A DNA stretch of 35,026 bases from a virus: IMG/VR virus record IMGVR_UViG_3300042691_030415, positions 1-35,026 of that record. One strand, given 5' to 3'. A program made the translations under genes and the position numbers. Positions 12,016 through 19,311 of the stretch are shown piece after piece; the stretch's first letter is position 1, and every line of letters starts with the position of its first letter. The notes under the pieces are model-generated. The model did not search any database, had not been told where the DNA came from, and was given only the letters and a program-made list of their open reading frames with translations.

Positions 12016-12909
12016 TTAGTCGTTTGAAAAGCCTGCAAGCAACTTATCATAGTTGCTCGCTGCCAATGTGTTTACATTGGGCTTTTGCGCACCAGCATTG
12101 GCAGTAGTTGCCGTAGTGGTAGTAGTTTGTGTTTGTCCGCCTGATGCACCGTTGCCACCCGGTTGAATCAGATAATCTTTCAGATGAGTTTGAACAGCAA
12201 GCGATTTAATGTCATCGAAGTTGTTCACTTCCTTACCTTGGAGATACAAAGGTACATCTTTTTCATTTTTCTTGTGAATTTTCGTAGTCCCGGAAATCGG
12301 ATCAAGCGAAATTTCACCGCCAATCGAATCGAGATAGGCATTAACCGCAGCTTTCACGGTTGCGGCCTTGGTCAGCTTCGGCACATTCAGGTTCTCGAAG
12401 TCGAACAACCTGGCTTCGAGGTTTTCCAAAAGACGGGATTTCAATACCTGATTTTCCGACTGCACAGGCTGCAATGCTTTTTCCAGTTCAGCCTTAATCC
12501 GGTTGTCTGCTTCGGCCAGTTGCTTTTTCAGTTCTTCTATGGCAGCGGTATTGCCACCTTTGCCTTCGCTTCTTGCTTTTTCAGTCGCTTTCTTAATAGC
12601 GGTAACGAGATTTTCCCGATACATCTTTGACCCGGACATTTCGCTGATTTCGGTTTCTGAAAAACCTTCGGCCTTCAGAAAATCCCGCAGTTCACGGTTG
12701 GCATTATCGGCAAAAGCCGACATTAACTCGGCTTTGAAGACTTGCTTTGCCCGGTCTGGTTTGTAAAAAGTATCGTGGAACTTTGCCTCAAATCCATCGG
12801 GCAAATCCAGACTAATTGTGTTCTTGACAATCTCCGCAACCTTCTCGTTGCTTTGCTCATATCCTGCGGCCTCGAACAATTCGGCCAGCATTTCACCAAG
12901 TTTCTTCAT
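12016..12909 (-). CDS. scaffold-like / prohead core protein
   Basis: A 297-residue protein with a helical N-terminal domain, a charged coiled-coil stretch (about 105-175: NTAAIEELKKQLAEADNRIK then more heptads), an Asp/Lys-rich middle and a Q/T/A low-complexity C-terminal segment (QTQTTTTTATTANAG) before a short C-terminal motif NYDKLLAGFSND. This layout and its position immediately before the capsid gene fit a head scaffold. Catalytic protease motifs are not visible. Confidence is based mainly on architecture and context. Confidence 0.65.
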   Translation of the reverse strand: MKKLGEMLAELFEAAGYEQSNEKVAEIVKNTISLDLPDGFEAKFHDTFYKPDRAKQVFKAELMSAFADNANRELRDFLKAEGFSETEISEMSGSKMYRENLVTAIKKATEKARSEGKGGNTAAIEELKKQLAEADNRIKAELEKALQPVQSENQVLKSRLLENLEARLFDFENLNVPKLTKAATVKAAVNAYLDSIGGEISLDPISGTTKIHKKNEKDVPLYLQGKEVNNFDDIKSLAVQTHLKDYLIQPGGNGASGGQTQTTTTTATTANAGAQKPNVNTLAASNYDKLLAGFSND

Positions 12910-12911
12910 GA

Positions 12912-13334
12912 TTATTCAGTTTCAGCGGTTACGGTTGGTTCGCCCGGGAAAATTTCATTTATTGATGTGTCAGGCACAAATGGCTTTTCTTCTTCAGTTG
13001 CCTTTTTGCGGCCTTTTGCTTTTGCGGCCAACCCTCTTTCCTCCATTGCTTTCATCAAGTCATCATCCGAAAGCAGGGATAAAGCCTTGCGAGCATCCAG
13101 TTTGGCAGGAGCCGCCCCGGTAGCGAAGTCGATTGGCCGAATCAGTTTTTCATTTTGCTTTCTTGCCGACATTGGCTTTGAAAAGATTACCATCGCCTGC
13201 CGGGTTCTGATTTTCTTTTCAACTGATGAGTGACTTTGAGTTTCGGGATTAAACCGAACGATAAGCACAGGTACGAAGTCTTCGCCCTTCCTGTTGGCTT
13301 CCATTATGTAAGCCGGTATTCCAGAGTTAGTCAT
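12912..13334 (-). CDS. hypothetical protein before the scaffold gene
   Basis: A 140-residue protein: N-terminal part MTNSGIPAYIMEANRKGEDFVPVLIVRFNPETQ looks like a small folded domain, then a lysine-rich linker (AAKAKGRKKATEEEKP) and an acidic tail. The segment RKALSLLSDDDLMKAMEERGL resembles a short helix-extension-helix motif seen in phage head-region proteins. Overlaps the upstream glycosyltransferase gene by 4 bp and lies 2 bp from the scaffold gene, so it is in the head module. Role unknown. Confidence 0.6.
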   Translation of the reverse strand: MTNSGIPAYIMEANRKGEDFVPVLIVRFNPETQSHSSVEKKIRTRQAMVIFSKPMSARKQNEKLIRPIDFATGAAPAKLDARKALSLLSDDDLMKAMEERGLAAKAKGRKKATEEEKPFVPDTSINEIFPGEPTVTAETE

Positions 13335-13969
13335 GGATTTGTATGATTAATTGAACTACTTAATTTAATTTGAAAAGCCGGATTTGAGGCAAATGCAAAA
13401 GACTTTAATTCCTTTTGGGCATTGGCCGCAAGTTGATGGTCCAATCCCTGTTTCTGAACTGCCATCAGAGTGAGCAGCTTTTCGGCCCCTGCCTTACTAA
13501 CAGCATAGCAATGGGTCAGCCAATAGCCATGCCCCTGAACCAATCCAGTCGCATGGTTTACCAACTTCTTTTCCACTGGCACATTCCGGTAAGAGTAGCA
13601 GCAGAAATTGAGGAACTCAAATTGGGGCATAAACGGCCAATAGGTCAGTACCTTTTGGAGTTTGTCCATGTCGAATCGGCAATCGTCCTCAAGAATTAGG
13701 GCCGTATCGACATCGGATTTGGCAATCTCCCGCCAAAGGATATAATGCGAGGCATAGCAGCCAATTTCCGACTGCGAAAGCCGATTTTTGCGCTCATAGT
13801 CATCCACCCATTGCGGCACCAGTTTGCCGGTGTTTCCCTCAAATCGGATTGGCTTATTGCCGTTGGCATCAGTCAGGGAAATGGATTCAAGGTACTGCCG
13901 CATTTTCATCTGACGGGCAATGCCTTGACGAGTATTAATCCAATAGATTGCCGAGAACGGTAAAACCAT
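13331..13969 (-). CDS. glycosyltransferase family 25
   Basis: Fits the GT25 (LPS glycosyltransferase LpsA/LgtB-type) pattern: AIYWINTRQGIARQMKM near the start, QSEIGCYASHYILWREIAKS (about 66-85) and TALILEDDCRF (about 89-99) containing the EDD metal/sugar-nucleotide motif. Length 212 aa is near the family's usual size. It would transfer a sugar from a nucleotide sugar, in this context perhaps onto a virion protein. It lies within the late head/lysis transcript. A TATTTTTGC box ends exactly 3 nt before the ATG. Confidence 0.85.
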   Translation of the reverse strand: MVLPFSAIYWINTRQGIARQMKMRQYLESISLTDANGNKPIRFEGNTGKLVPQWVDDYERKNRLSQSEIGCYASHYILWREIAKSDVDTALILEDDCRFDMDKLQKVLTYWPFMPQFEFLNFCCYSYRNVPVEKKLVNHATGLVQGHGYWLTHCYAVSKAGAEKLLTLMAVQKQGLDHQLAANAQKELKSFAFASNPAFQIKLSSSINHTNP

Positions 13970-13972
13970 TTC

Positions 13973-14020
13973 GCAAAAATACTTTTAAAGATATTATCCT
14001 AAAAATCAAAGTATTTTTGC
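13973..14020. repeat. 10 bp inverted repeat before the GT25 gene
   Basis: GCAAAAATAC (13973-13982) and GTATTTTTGC (14011-14020) are exact inverted copies separated by 28 bp of AT-rich sequence. The left copy read on the minus strand is the TATTTTTG -7-like box of the GT25 gene. The arrangement could be a regulatory site or a chance result of AT-rich promoter sequence. Confidence 0.5.
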
Positions 14021-14022
14021 AA

Positions 14023-14271
14023 TTAGTGAGGATTTTGCGGCGGTTGGTTTTGGTTGATTTGGTAGGGTTCAGTCCGGAAAATCTTTGCCGTTATTCCGGC
14101 CCAAACCGAAAGGACATTGCCGAGAATCAGAACCAAGGTGGTATCGTTATTGGCTATCTTTTCAATTTTGTACAGGTAGCCCAACCCAACTATCAGGCCA
14201 ATCAGAATAAGACTTACCAAAGTGAATGCATAGACTTGCATCCGCTTTGTGTAAGTCGAATTGGCCTTCAT
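14023..14271 (-). CDS. small membrane protein, holin candidate
   Basis: An 82-residue protein with two hydrophobic segments (VYAFTLVSLILIGLIVGLGYLY, about 13-34, and TTLVLILGNVLSVWAGITAKIF, about 44-65) and a short polar C-terminal tail rich in Q, N and P. Two transmembrane helices and its place one base after the lipoprotein gene, close to the M15 endolysin, make it a holin or lysis-membrane candidate. The sequence does not prove this. Confidence 0.6.
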   Translation of the reverse strand: MKANSTYTKRMQVYAFTLVSLILIGLIVGLGYLYKIEKIANNDTTLVLILGNVLSVWAGITAKIFRTEPYQINQNQPPQNPH

Positions 14272-14272
14272 G

Positions 14273-14581
14273 TCATAGTCCGGGAATCAGCCCTTTCAAA
14301 ATACCGCCAATAAATCTTCCGGTGTTCTCCCTTCTTTGGGCTTTTTCGGATTTGGCACCAATCAGGGAGTCATGCCGCAGTCCCAATCGGGCAAGTTGCA
14401 GGTTGGCGGCATTAACAGAATCAATGCGCTTATGCAGCCGATTCACCTCATCAGCCAATGCGATAATATGGCCATTCTGAACTGAATCATGCTCGGTTAC
14501 CTGTACGGTTTCCGGCTTTGAAAATTGGCCGCATGAGGCAAGCACAAAGGCTGCAATCAGCGTAAATAATGTCTTTTTCAT
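14273..14581 (-). CDS. lipoprotein, spanin candidate
   Basis: From the ATG at 14579-14581 the protein begins MKKTLFTLIAAFVLASCG, a signal peptide with a lipobox LASC (lipidated Cys 17). The remaining about 85 residues are helical with a heptad-like stretch (IIALADEVNRLHKRIDSVNAANLQL) and a glycine-rich end. This start is supported by an ATGA overlap with the upstream stop (14578-14581); the longer reading from 14623 would bury the signal peptide. An outer-membrane lipoprotein with a coiled-coil region beside an endolysin suggests a spanin, which is inferred. Confidence 0.7.
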   Translation of the reverse strand: MKKTLFTLIAAFVLASCGQFSKPETVQVTEHDSVQNGHIIALADEVNRLHKRIDSVNAANLQLARLGLRHDSLIGAKSEKAQRRENTGRFIGGILKGLIPGL

Positions 14582-14928
14582 ATTGTGAATAATTCTTTTA
14601 GAAACTTTACAAACTTCTGCCACCCGGATAGCTTTCTATCCCTTTTCGCCTCGGCACGAATTAGCGGCATGACATTACTTTCCCATTCCGGTTTTTCCAT
14701 GTCCCTGACCCGCTTCCAAGTGTCAAGTGCGGCATTTACCGCCCTCCAGATTAAGAGGATAAGCCAACCATGAAGAAAGAGCCAAAATTCAAATGGCCCC
14801 ATGAATTGCCGGAAGTCAAACAGAAGAACGGAAGGCCGGATAAGCCCCCAATAAGTAACTTGGTCAAGTATGCAGTGGTAGGTGTCCTGTTTAATATTAC
14901 ACAGGAATTGCTCGGCTAATTGCCTCAT
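14578..14928 (-). CDS. membrane protein of the lysis region
   Basis: A 116-residue protein with an amphipathic N terminus, one strongly hydrophobic segment (FEFWLFLHGWLILLIWRAV, about 46-64) and a basic C-terminal helix (SGWQKFVKFLKELFTI). It overlaps the endolysin stop (ATGA, 14925-14928) and the lipoprotein start (ATGA), so these three are translationally coupled. A role in holin function or inner-membrane spanin is plausible; the family is not recognised. Confidence 0.6.
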   Translation of the reverse strand: MRQLAEQFLCNIKQDTYHCILDQVTYWGLIRPSVLLFDFRQFMGPFEFWLFLHGWLILLIWRAVNAALDTWKRVRDMEKPEWESNVMPLIRAEAKRDRKLSGWQKFVKFLKELFTI

Positions 14929-15284
14929 TTAACCCAAAGAGTTGGAGTTGGTAGGGAGGGGTCGCAATCGACATGAATCCAATTTCGATATACCCCGATT
15001 CGCTGAAAGCCAATCATGATACAGGCTTTCAAGATTTTGAATTTGTTTGCTCCGTCAGGTGCATGAATATCAGCGGCAAAGCCTTTGGTGTGAGGCGAAT
15101 TACTAACACCCTTGACTTTTGCATTATGGGCTTTCGTCCGATATCCAGAGTTAATCCGAAAAGGAACACCGGCCAAATCCCTCGCCTCATCCAGCATCTG
15201 CAAGAAGTTTGGATTCATATTGCTACCGCTGCCGGGCAGGTCGGGTGAATCAAACTCGGATAACTTGAAGTGCTTCAAATTCAT
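14925..15284 (-). CDS. M15 family peptidase, endolysin
   Basis: A zinc D-Ala-D-Ala/L-Ala-D-Glu type peptidase that would cleave peptidoglycan cross-links or stem peptides during lysis. The M15A pattern is clear: FRINSGYRTKAHNAKVKG (about 42-59), SPHTKGFAADIH (about 63-74; zinc ligands His 65 and Asp 72) and NWIHVD (about 101-106; His 104). At 119 aa it is a bare catalytic domain. It has no signal peptide, so it needs a holin. A TATTTTTGC box ends 3 nt before the ATG (15284), with TTG 19 bp upstream of that box. Confidence 0.92.
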   Translation of the reverse strand: MNLKHFKLSEFDSPDLPGSGSNMNPNFLQMLDEARDLAGVPFRINSGYRTKAHNAKVKGVSNSPHTKGFAADIHAPDGANKFKILKACIMIGFQRIGVYRNWIHVDCDPSLPTPTLWVK

Positions 15285-15302
15285 GGCGCAAAAATAGTAT
15301 TA

Positions 15303-15755
15303 CTAACAACCTTTGCAATCGACATTTTCAAGGACTGAAAACTCGATGGTGTAAAAGTAGGTATCGAGATTGACCTGACTAAGCCCGAAAAACTCGCTTC
15401 CAATTGCAGTCTGGTCAAAAGACTCATTCGACCAATCGAAGTACTCGAGGCTGTTTATTATGTCCAAAATAGTGGCTGAAATATCCCTTTTGCTGCTTGC
15501 TGCCAAAGTATAGTTTACAACCTTCCGTTTTGCAGAGCGATTGCCGAAACTTGGGTCTCCGGCCTTTTCGGCACCGTTTTTTGTCCAAAAAATAACCCCT
15601 TCAAGGTTATTATTGACTGCGCAAGGTTGGTTTTTTTCGTTTACATAAACGACCCCGGGCAATGAATCCTGCCTGATTTCCCGACCTTCGCCATAGACAT
15701 GGACGAAAGGAATCCGGATGCAAAGTTTATTTTTTAAAGAATCAATGTTGCTCAT
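15303..15755 (-). CDS. hypothetical virion/neck region protein
   Basis: A 150-residue protein (MSNIDSLKNKLCIRIPFVHVYGEGREIR...) of alternating polar and hydrophobic stretches, probably beta-rich, ending in VDCKGC. It overlaps the upstream gene by 4 bp. Its position after a gp10-like neck protein suggests a head-tail connector or tail completion function, but no motif confirms it. Confidence 0.6.
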   Translation of the reverse strand: MSNIDSLKNKLCIRIPFVHVYGEGREIRQDSLPGVVYVNEKNQPCAVNNNLEGVIFWTKNGAEKAGDPSFGNRSAKRKVVNYTLAASSKRDISATILDIINSLEYFDWSNESFDQTAIGSEFFGLSQVNLDTYFYTIEFSVLENVDCKGC

Positions 15756-16219
15756 GCTGATTTTCGTTTCATAATCGCCTTGAATTGCCTATTTATTTCG
15801 GCCAATCCGATTTTATGTTCGGTTTTGGACGGGGAAAAAATTTCGCCAAATAATCGCTGATTGCTAATCGCTTTTTCCATCTCCTCTTTACGGATAAAGG
15901 TAGCACCCCAACCCTTTTCAGTTGGCACAGGCAACCATGCTTTCCACATATCATTTGTAAACGATAAATCAATAATAGATGTTTGAAATCCTTTGGAGGC
16001 CCTAACTTCACCCCATGACCGAGAGTAAGCACCGTACTTTTCTTTTGCCCTACTTTTCATCTGACTACCAGATGAGTTCTTGCCCTCGTTTTCGATTCTT
16101 CGCTTGATTTCACCGGCCACCACAATGGCGGCAGCCCGCATAACCGTATCGGCATCGGTGACGGCCATTATATTGATTGCCTGACTTTTGGCAAACTCAG
16201 CAAAGGACTTGTAAACCAT
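15752..16219 (-). CDS. HK97 gp10-like / virion morphogenesis protein
   Basis: The 155 aa protein has an N-terminal helix with paired-repeat AAAIVVAGEIKRRIENEGKNSSG, a middle IIDLSFTNDMWKAWLPVPTEKGWGATFI and a C-terminal IFSPSKTEHKIGLAEINRQFKAIM, the last resembling the closing (F/I)xPSxxE motif of phage neck or tail-completion proteins of the gp10/gpG family. It probably works at the head-tail junction. A TATTTTTGC box ends exactly 3 nt before the ATG, and a divergent promoter region toward 16309 follows. Confidence 0.55.
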   Translation of the reverse strand: MVYKSFAEFAKSQAINIMAVTDADTVMRAAAIVVAGEIKRRIENEGKNSSGSQMKSRAKEKYGAYSRSWGEVRASKGFQTSIIDLSFTNDMWKAWLPVPTEKGWGATFIRKEEMEKAISNQRLFGEIFSPSKTEHKIGLAEINRQFKAIMKRKSA

Positions 16220-16246
16220 AGGGCAAAAATAAATTGAATAAATTGA

Positions 16247-16285
16247 AAAATATTTTTGGAATTAAGAAAAACGGTTTTAGCTTTG
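16247..16285 (+). promoter_or_regulatory. promoter of the accessory island
   Basis: TTTTTG (16253-16258), 19 bp spacer, TAGCTTTG (16278-16285): the best Bacteroidota-type promoter in the window. It includes the shared block AAAATATTTTTGGAATTA (16247-16264) and faces the plus-strand accessory genes, opposite to the late operon. Confidence 0.78.
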
Positions 16286-16308
16286 CAGCAAGTTAAAACA
16301 AAAACAAA

Positions 16309-16659
16309 ATGGAAAAAGAACTTTGGGCCAATGCCCGGACAGAAGACCAAAAACTGATTCAGGCGATTATTGCGCTGAGCGAGGTAGTTAAAAATGAAAC
16401 TACACTTAATTTTGGCACCGTTGAATGGCCAACAATTCAAACTCTTGCTCTATTTGGTGGGAAATTTGAATTAGATAGCGGGGGGTGCGGGTTTTCATTA
16501 TTAACCCTTATTATTAAAGTTGGTAGCCTTAACATCTATGCATTCCGGAACTTGACCGCTGCGGCCTACGAAAAACAGCTGATTGCATTTGGTGGTCATA
16601 CTTTTATTTTTAAAGCCGGAAAGCAATTCACCTTAATCGATAACGCTTATTTGGTATGA
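16309..16659 (+). CDS. hypothetical protein, first gene of accessory island
   Basis: A 116-residue protein (MEKELWANARTEDQKLIQAIIALSEVVKNE...) with an N-terminal helix and a beta-rich remainder (LNIYAFRNLTAAAYEK, HTFIFKAGKQFTLIDNAYLV). No recognised family. Preceded by a strong promoter at 16247-16285 and coupled by ATGA to the small membrane ORF at 16656. Confidence 0.65.
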   Translation: MEKELWANARTEDQKLIQAIIALSEVVKNETTLNFGTVEWPTIQTLALFGGKFELDSGGCGFSLLTLIIKVGSLNIYAFRNLTAAAYEKQLIAFGGHTFIFKAGKQFTLIDNAYLV

Positions 16660-16775
16660 GATTCCTCGCAAAAAAAGCGGCAAAGTTCATTTTCCTGAAC
16701 TTCTTTATCCCGGCCGCAATCATTACCATCATTTTTAAACTTGCAAGCCTGTTATGGAACTGGCTTTATTATTAA
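16656..16775 (+). CDS. 39-residue membrane peptide
   Basis: A short ORF starting in the ATGA overlap with the previous stop. It begins MRFLAKKAAKFIFLNFF, basic then hydrophobic, continues IPAAIITIIFKLASLLWNW and ends LYY: one membrane-spanning segment with a positively charged N terminus. The coupling and the next gene 6 bp away argue for a real gene. Function unknown. Confidence 0.5.
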   Translation: MRFLAKKAAKFIFLNFFIPAAIITIIFKLASLLWNWLYY

Positions 16776-16781
16776 TTTTTT

Positions 16782-17450
16782 ATGGAAAAGATAGATTCAA
16801 TTTTAACATCTTGTAATCGATTTGACCTTTTAGAAAAAACCCTTTTTTCGTTTTACAAATACAATACTTATCCCATAGATAATTTTATTGTATGGGATGA
16901 TTCTGGAAAAGAGGTTCCTTCTTCAATTAAACAGACCTATCATAATGTTGATTTTAGAGATAAAAATCCCAAGTTAGGCCAAATTAAGGCTATTGATACT
17001 TTGTTCTCTTTAGCAAAAAATAACTACATTTTTTTTCAAGAAGACGACTGGGAATTTTTTAGAAGCGGGTTTATCGAAGCCTCAAAGTCGGTTATTGATG
17101 AGGTGCCAAACTGCAGCATGGTTTGGATTCGCAATCAAAACGACCGCAATGGTCATCCTGCCGTTGGCAGCATCAGAAGAACAAAAGACCGGGTGCAATA
17201 TCAGCGCATCAGCGACTCGCACGGTGGCGGTATGTGGGCAGGCTTCAGCTTTAATCCCGGACTTCGCAGGAAATCGGATTACGACCGCATTTTCCCGAAT
17301 GGTTATGGAGCAGTTGCGGAGTTCAACCCGAAAACACCTTGGGCAGCTGAATCAGCAGTTGGCAAAACATACAAACGGGCCGGAATGTCGGCATTTACTT
17401 TACTTTCAGGCTATGTTAAACACTCAGGCAATGGCAGGCACATTCAGTAG
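16782..17450 (+). CDS. glycosyltransferase, GT-A fold (family 2-like)
   Basis: A 222-residue enzyme with the GT-A layout: opening strand IDSILTSCNRFDLLEKTLFSF (about 4-24), FIVWDDSGKE (about 35-44), LGQIKAIDTLFSLAKNNYIFFQEDDWEF (about 65-92, the EDD being the metal/donor motif), then a variable acceptor part with GGGMWAGFSFNPGLRRKSDY. It would transfer sugar from a nucleotide sugar. In the accessory island with a second glycosyltransferase, so it may modify virion proteins or host surface glycans. Overlaps the next gene. Confidence 0.8.
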   Translation: MEKIDSILTSCNRFDLLEKTLFSFYKYNTYPIDNFIVWDDSGKEVPSSIKQTYHNVDFRDKNPKLGQIKAIDTLFSLAKNNYIFFQEDDWEFFRSGFIEASKSVIDEVPNCSMVWIRNQNDRNGHPAVGSIRRTKDRVQYQRISDSHGGGMWAGFSFNPGLRRKSDYDRIFPNGYGAVAEFNPKTPWAAESAVGKTYKRAGMSAFTLLSGYVKHSGNGRHIQ

Positions 17451-17853
17451 GCAGGAAGTTTTAAGTCGGCTAACTCGGAAGAGAACCGCAGCCGAATTAC
17501 AACTTATTACCGCCAACCGCAGGACCGCAGATGGCAGTGCGTACTATGCGGTCAAGAAGACTGAATTGGAACTGGAGATTAAGTTCATCCAATCCATTAT
17601 CGACCATATTGCACCAGGCGAAGACATCTCGCTAAGTCCGATTAGGGATAAAGCCATTATCGACTTGCCTATCTCGGTCAGGTTGTACGGGGTTCTGAAA
17701 AAGAACCTCGGCAATGGAAGCCATGATGTTAGTCTTAGAGAAATTGAATCCATACCGCTTTCCGATATCCGGCAATGGCAGAACTTCGGGAAAAAGACCG
17801 AAAAGGAATTGGTTGATTTGTGCGAGTTAAACGAGATTAAATTGCAGCCATGA
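17431..17853 (+). CDS. helix-hairpin-helix protein like RNA polymerase alpha C-terminal domain
   Basis: The reading frame opens inside the end of the glycosyltransferase gene; likely starts are the ATGs at 17413 or 17431 (MAGTFSRQEVL). Residues about 1-60 are helical (RQEVLSRLTRKRTAAELQLI). The C-terminal about 65 residues resemble the alpha-CTD of bacterial RNA polymerase: LPISVRLYGVLKKN...SLREIESIPLSDIRQWQNFGKKTEKELVDL, where NFGKK corresponds to the NLGKKS hairpin that contacts DNA and regulators. A phage protein with such a domain could influence host transcription; this is inference. Its stop overlaps the next start. Confidence 0.6.
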   Translation: MAGTFSRQEVLSRLTRKRTAAELQLITANRRTADGSAYYAVKKTELELEIKFIQSIIDHIAPGEDISLSPIRDKAIIDLPISVRLYGVLKKNLGNGSHDVSLREIESIPLSDIRQWQNFGKKTEKELVDLCELNEIKLQP

Positions 17854-19235
17854 TAGGAGTAGCAATTACAACACACAACCGGGGAAAAGTTGCTTTAGAA
17901 ACTTTTGCAAAATGGAAGGCAATGCTGCCGGAAAAAGCATTATTAATTGTTGTCGATGATGCAAGTGATGAGCCTTTTCCAAATGCTGAATATCGGTTTA
18001 GTTCTAATGTAGGCATTGCCCGAGCAAAAAACAAGTGCATTGAGTTACTAATTGAAAAGGGATGCACCGAACTATTTTTATCCGATGACGATACTTACCC
18101 AACTTCGCCTAATTGGTGGAAGCCCTATATTGGCAGTCCTTACCCATTGCTTTCATACACATTTTCTTCAGTCGGAAGAGGGATTCAAAATGGCAATCGA
18201 CTGATAAAAAGAGAAAGTGCGCACAAGTGGTATTCTAACCCTTGCGGCTGCATGGTCTATGTTTCTAAAATTGTAATTGACACAATAGGAGGCTATGACA
18301 TACAATATGCCCTCTATGGTGACGAGCATCTTGACTTTGCAATTCGGGCCAAAAATGCAGGACTACTGCCGCACTCTTATATCGATGTGGCTGACCATTT
18401 GTTTTATTGCCACGATCAGTCAGGTAATTACCGAACTTCAAGAACAGATAAGCAGGCTCAACTTTATTTAAGTCGCAGAAGATTATTGCAGCAAAAGGAT
18501 AGCAAGGCTTTTTTTTCGTTTAAAGAATCACCCTCAAAAATGCAAAAGCCTTATATCCTATCAAGTTATTTAAACTACGAGAAAGACCCGCAGCGCAATG
18601 TTATATTGCCAAATTCAATAGAGGCGCTCAGGCCTCTCATGAATAGCTGCCAAGATTTAGGCATTCGATTGGTGATTTTAACCAATTGCAAATTTGAAAA
18701 TGAAGGCACAACTGAATTTGTTAGGATTGATAACCCTGACCCAAAATTTACCCCCGTAGATTTTAGGTGGTTAATTCAACTGGACTACATTCAGAAAAAC
18801 CCAACTACAATGGTATGGTGCGTTGATGGTACTGATGTTGAAGTCCTGAAGAATCCTTTTAATATCAACCCAACAAAGCTTTATGTTGGCTATGAAAAAG
18901 GTCAGACCCTTGCTAATGGTTGGCTTTGGCGGCATTTATTGCCTTTTTGTAAAAACCGGAATCACAAATCATGGTTCGCAGCATCTAAGCATCTAACTCT
19001 ACTGAATTGCGGAGTTGTTGGTGGCGGCTATTCGATTGCCCTGAAATTTTATCAGATGATGGCAAATGACATAGTTTTAAATGCCGTTAATGTCAAGGGC
19101 AGGCCAATGGACATGGCCAGTTTGAATTATGTAGTTTACAATCACTTTCCGAAAGACTTTATTTCCGGAGAGCAAGTGGTTACTGAATTTAAGGCTTACG
19201 AGAGAAATGACATTTCACTGTTCAAACACAAATAA
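17850..19235 (+). CDS. two-domain glycosyltransferase
   Basis: N-terminal domain (about 1-200): GT2-type start IGVAITTHNRGKVALETF, LIVVDDASDEPF (about 32-43), VGIARAKNKCIELLIEKG and FLSDDDTYPT (about 76-85), the DDD being the metal-binding motif. C-terminal domain (about 245-461): a second sugar-nucleotide-like fold with MVWCVDGTDVEVL (DxTD-like, about 325-337), LYVGYEKG and GVVGGGYSIALKFYQMM. The enzyme may add two sugars in sequence. It overlaps the alpha-CTD-like gene by 4 bp, so all island genes from 16309 are probably one transcript. Confidence 0.8.
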   Translation: MIGVAITTHNRGKVALETFAKWKAMLPEKALLIVVDDASDEPFPNAEYRFSSNVGIARAKNKCIELLIEKGCTELFLSDDDTYPTSPNWWKPYIGSPYPLLSYTFSSVGRGIQNGNRLIKRESAHKWYSNPCGCMVYVSKIVIDTIGGYDIQYALYGDEHLDFAIRAKNAGLLPHSYIDVADHLFYCHDQSGNYRTSRTDKQAQLYLSRRRLLQQKDSKAFFSFKESPSKMQKPYILSSYLNYEKDPQRNVILPNSIEALRPLMNSCQDLGIRLVILTNCKFENEGTTEFVRIDNPDPKFTPVDFRWLIQLDYIQKNPTTMVWCVDGTDVEVLKNPFNINPTKLYVGYEKGQTLANGWLWRHLLPFCKNRNHKSWFAASKHLTLLNCGVVGGGYSIALKFYQMMANDIVLNAVNVKGRPMDMASLNYVVYNHFPKDFISGEQVVTEFKAYERNDISLFKHK

Positions 19236-19248
19236 TTCCTTATTTGTG

Positions 19249-19289
19249 AAAATATTTTTGGAATTATCGAATTGGCTGTATTATCTTTG
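19249..19289 (+). promoter_or_regulatory. promoter inside the accessory island
   Basis: Contains the block AAAATATTTTTGGAATTA (19249-19266) shared with the promoters at 8108 and 16247, then TATCTTTG (19282-19289). The spacer from TTTTTG is 21 bp, slightly long. It is followed by the conserved small gene at 19312. Confidence 0.6.
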
Positions 19290-19311
19290 CAAAAATTAAA
19301 ACACTAAAAAA

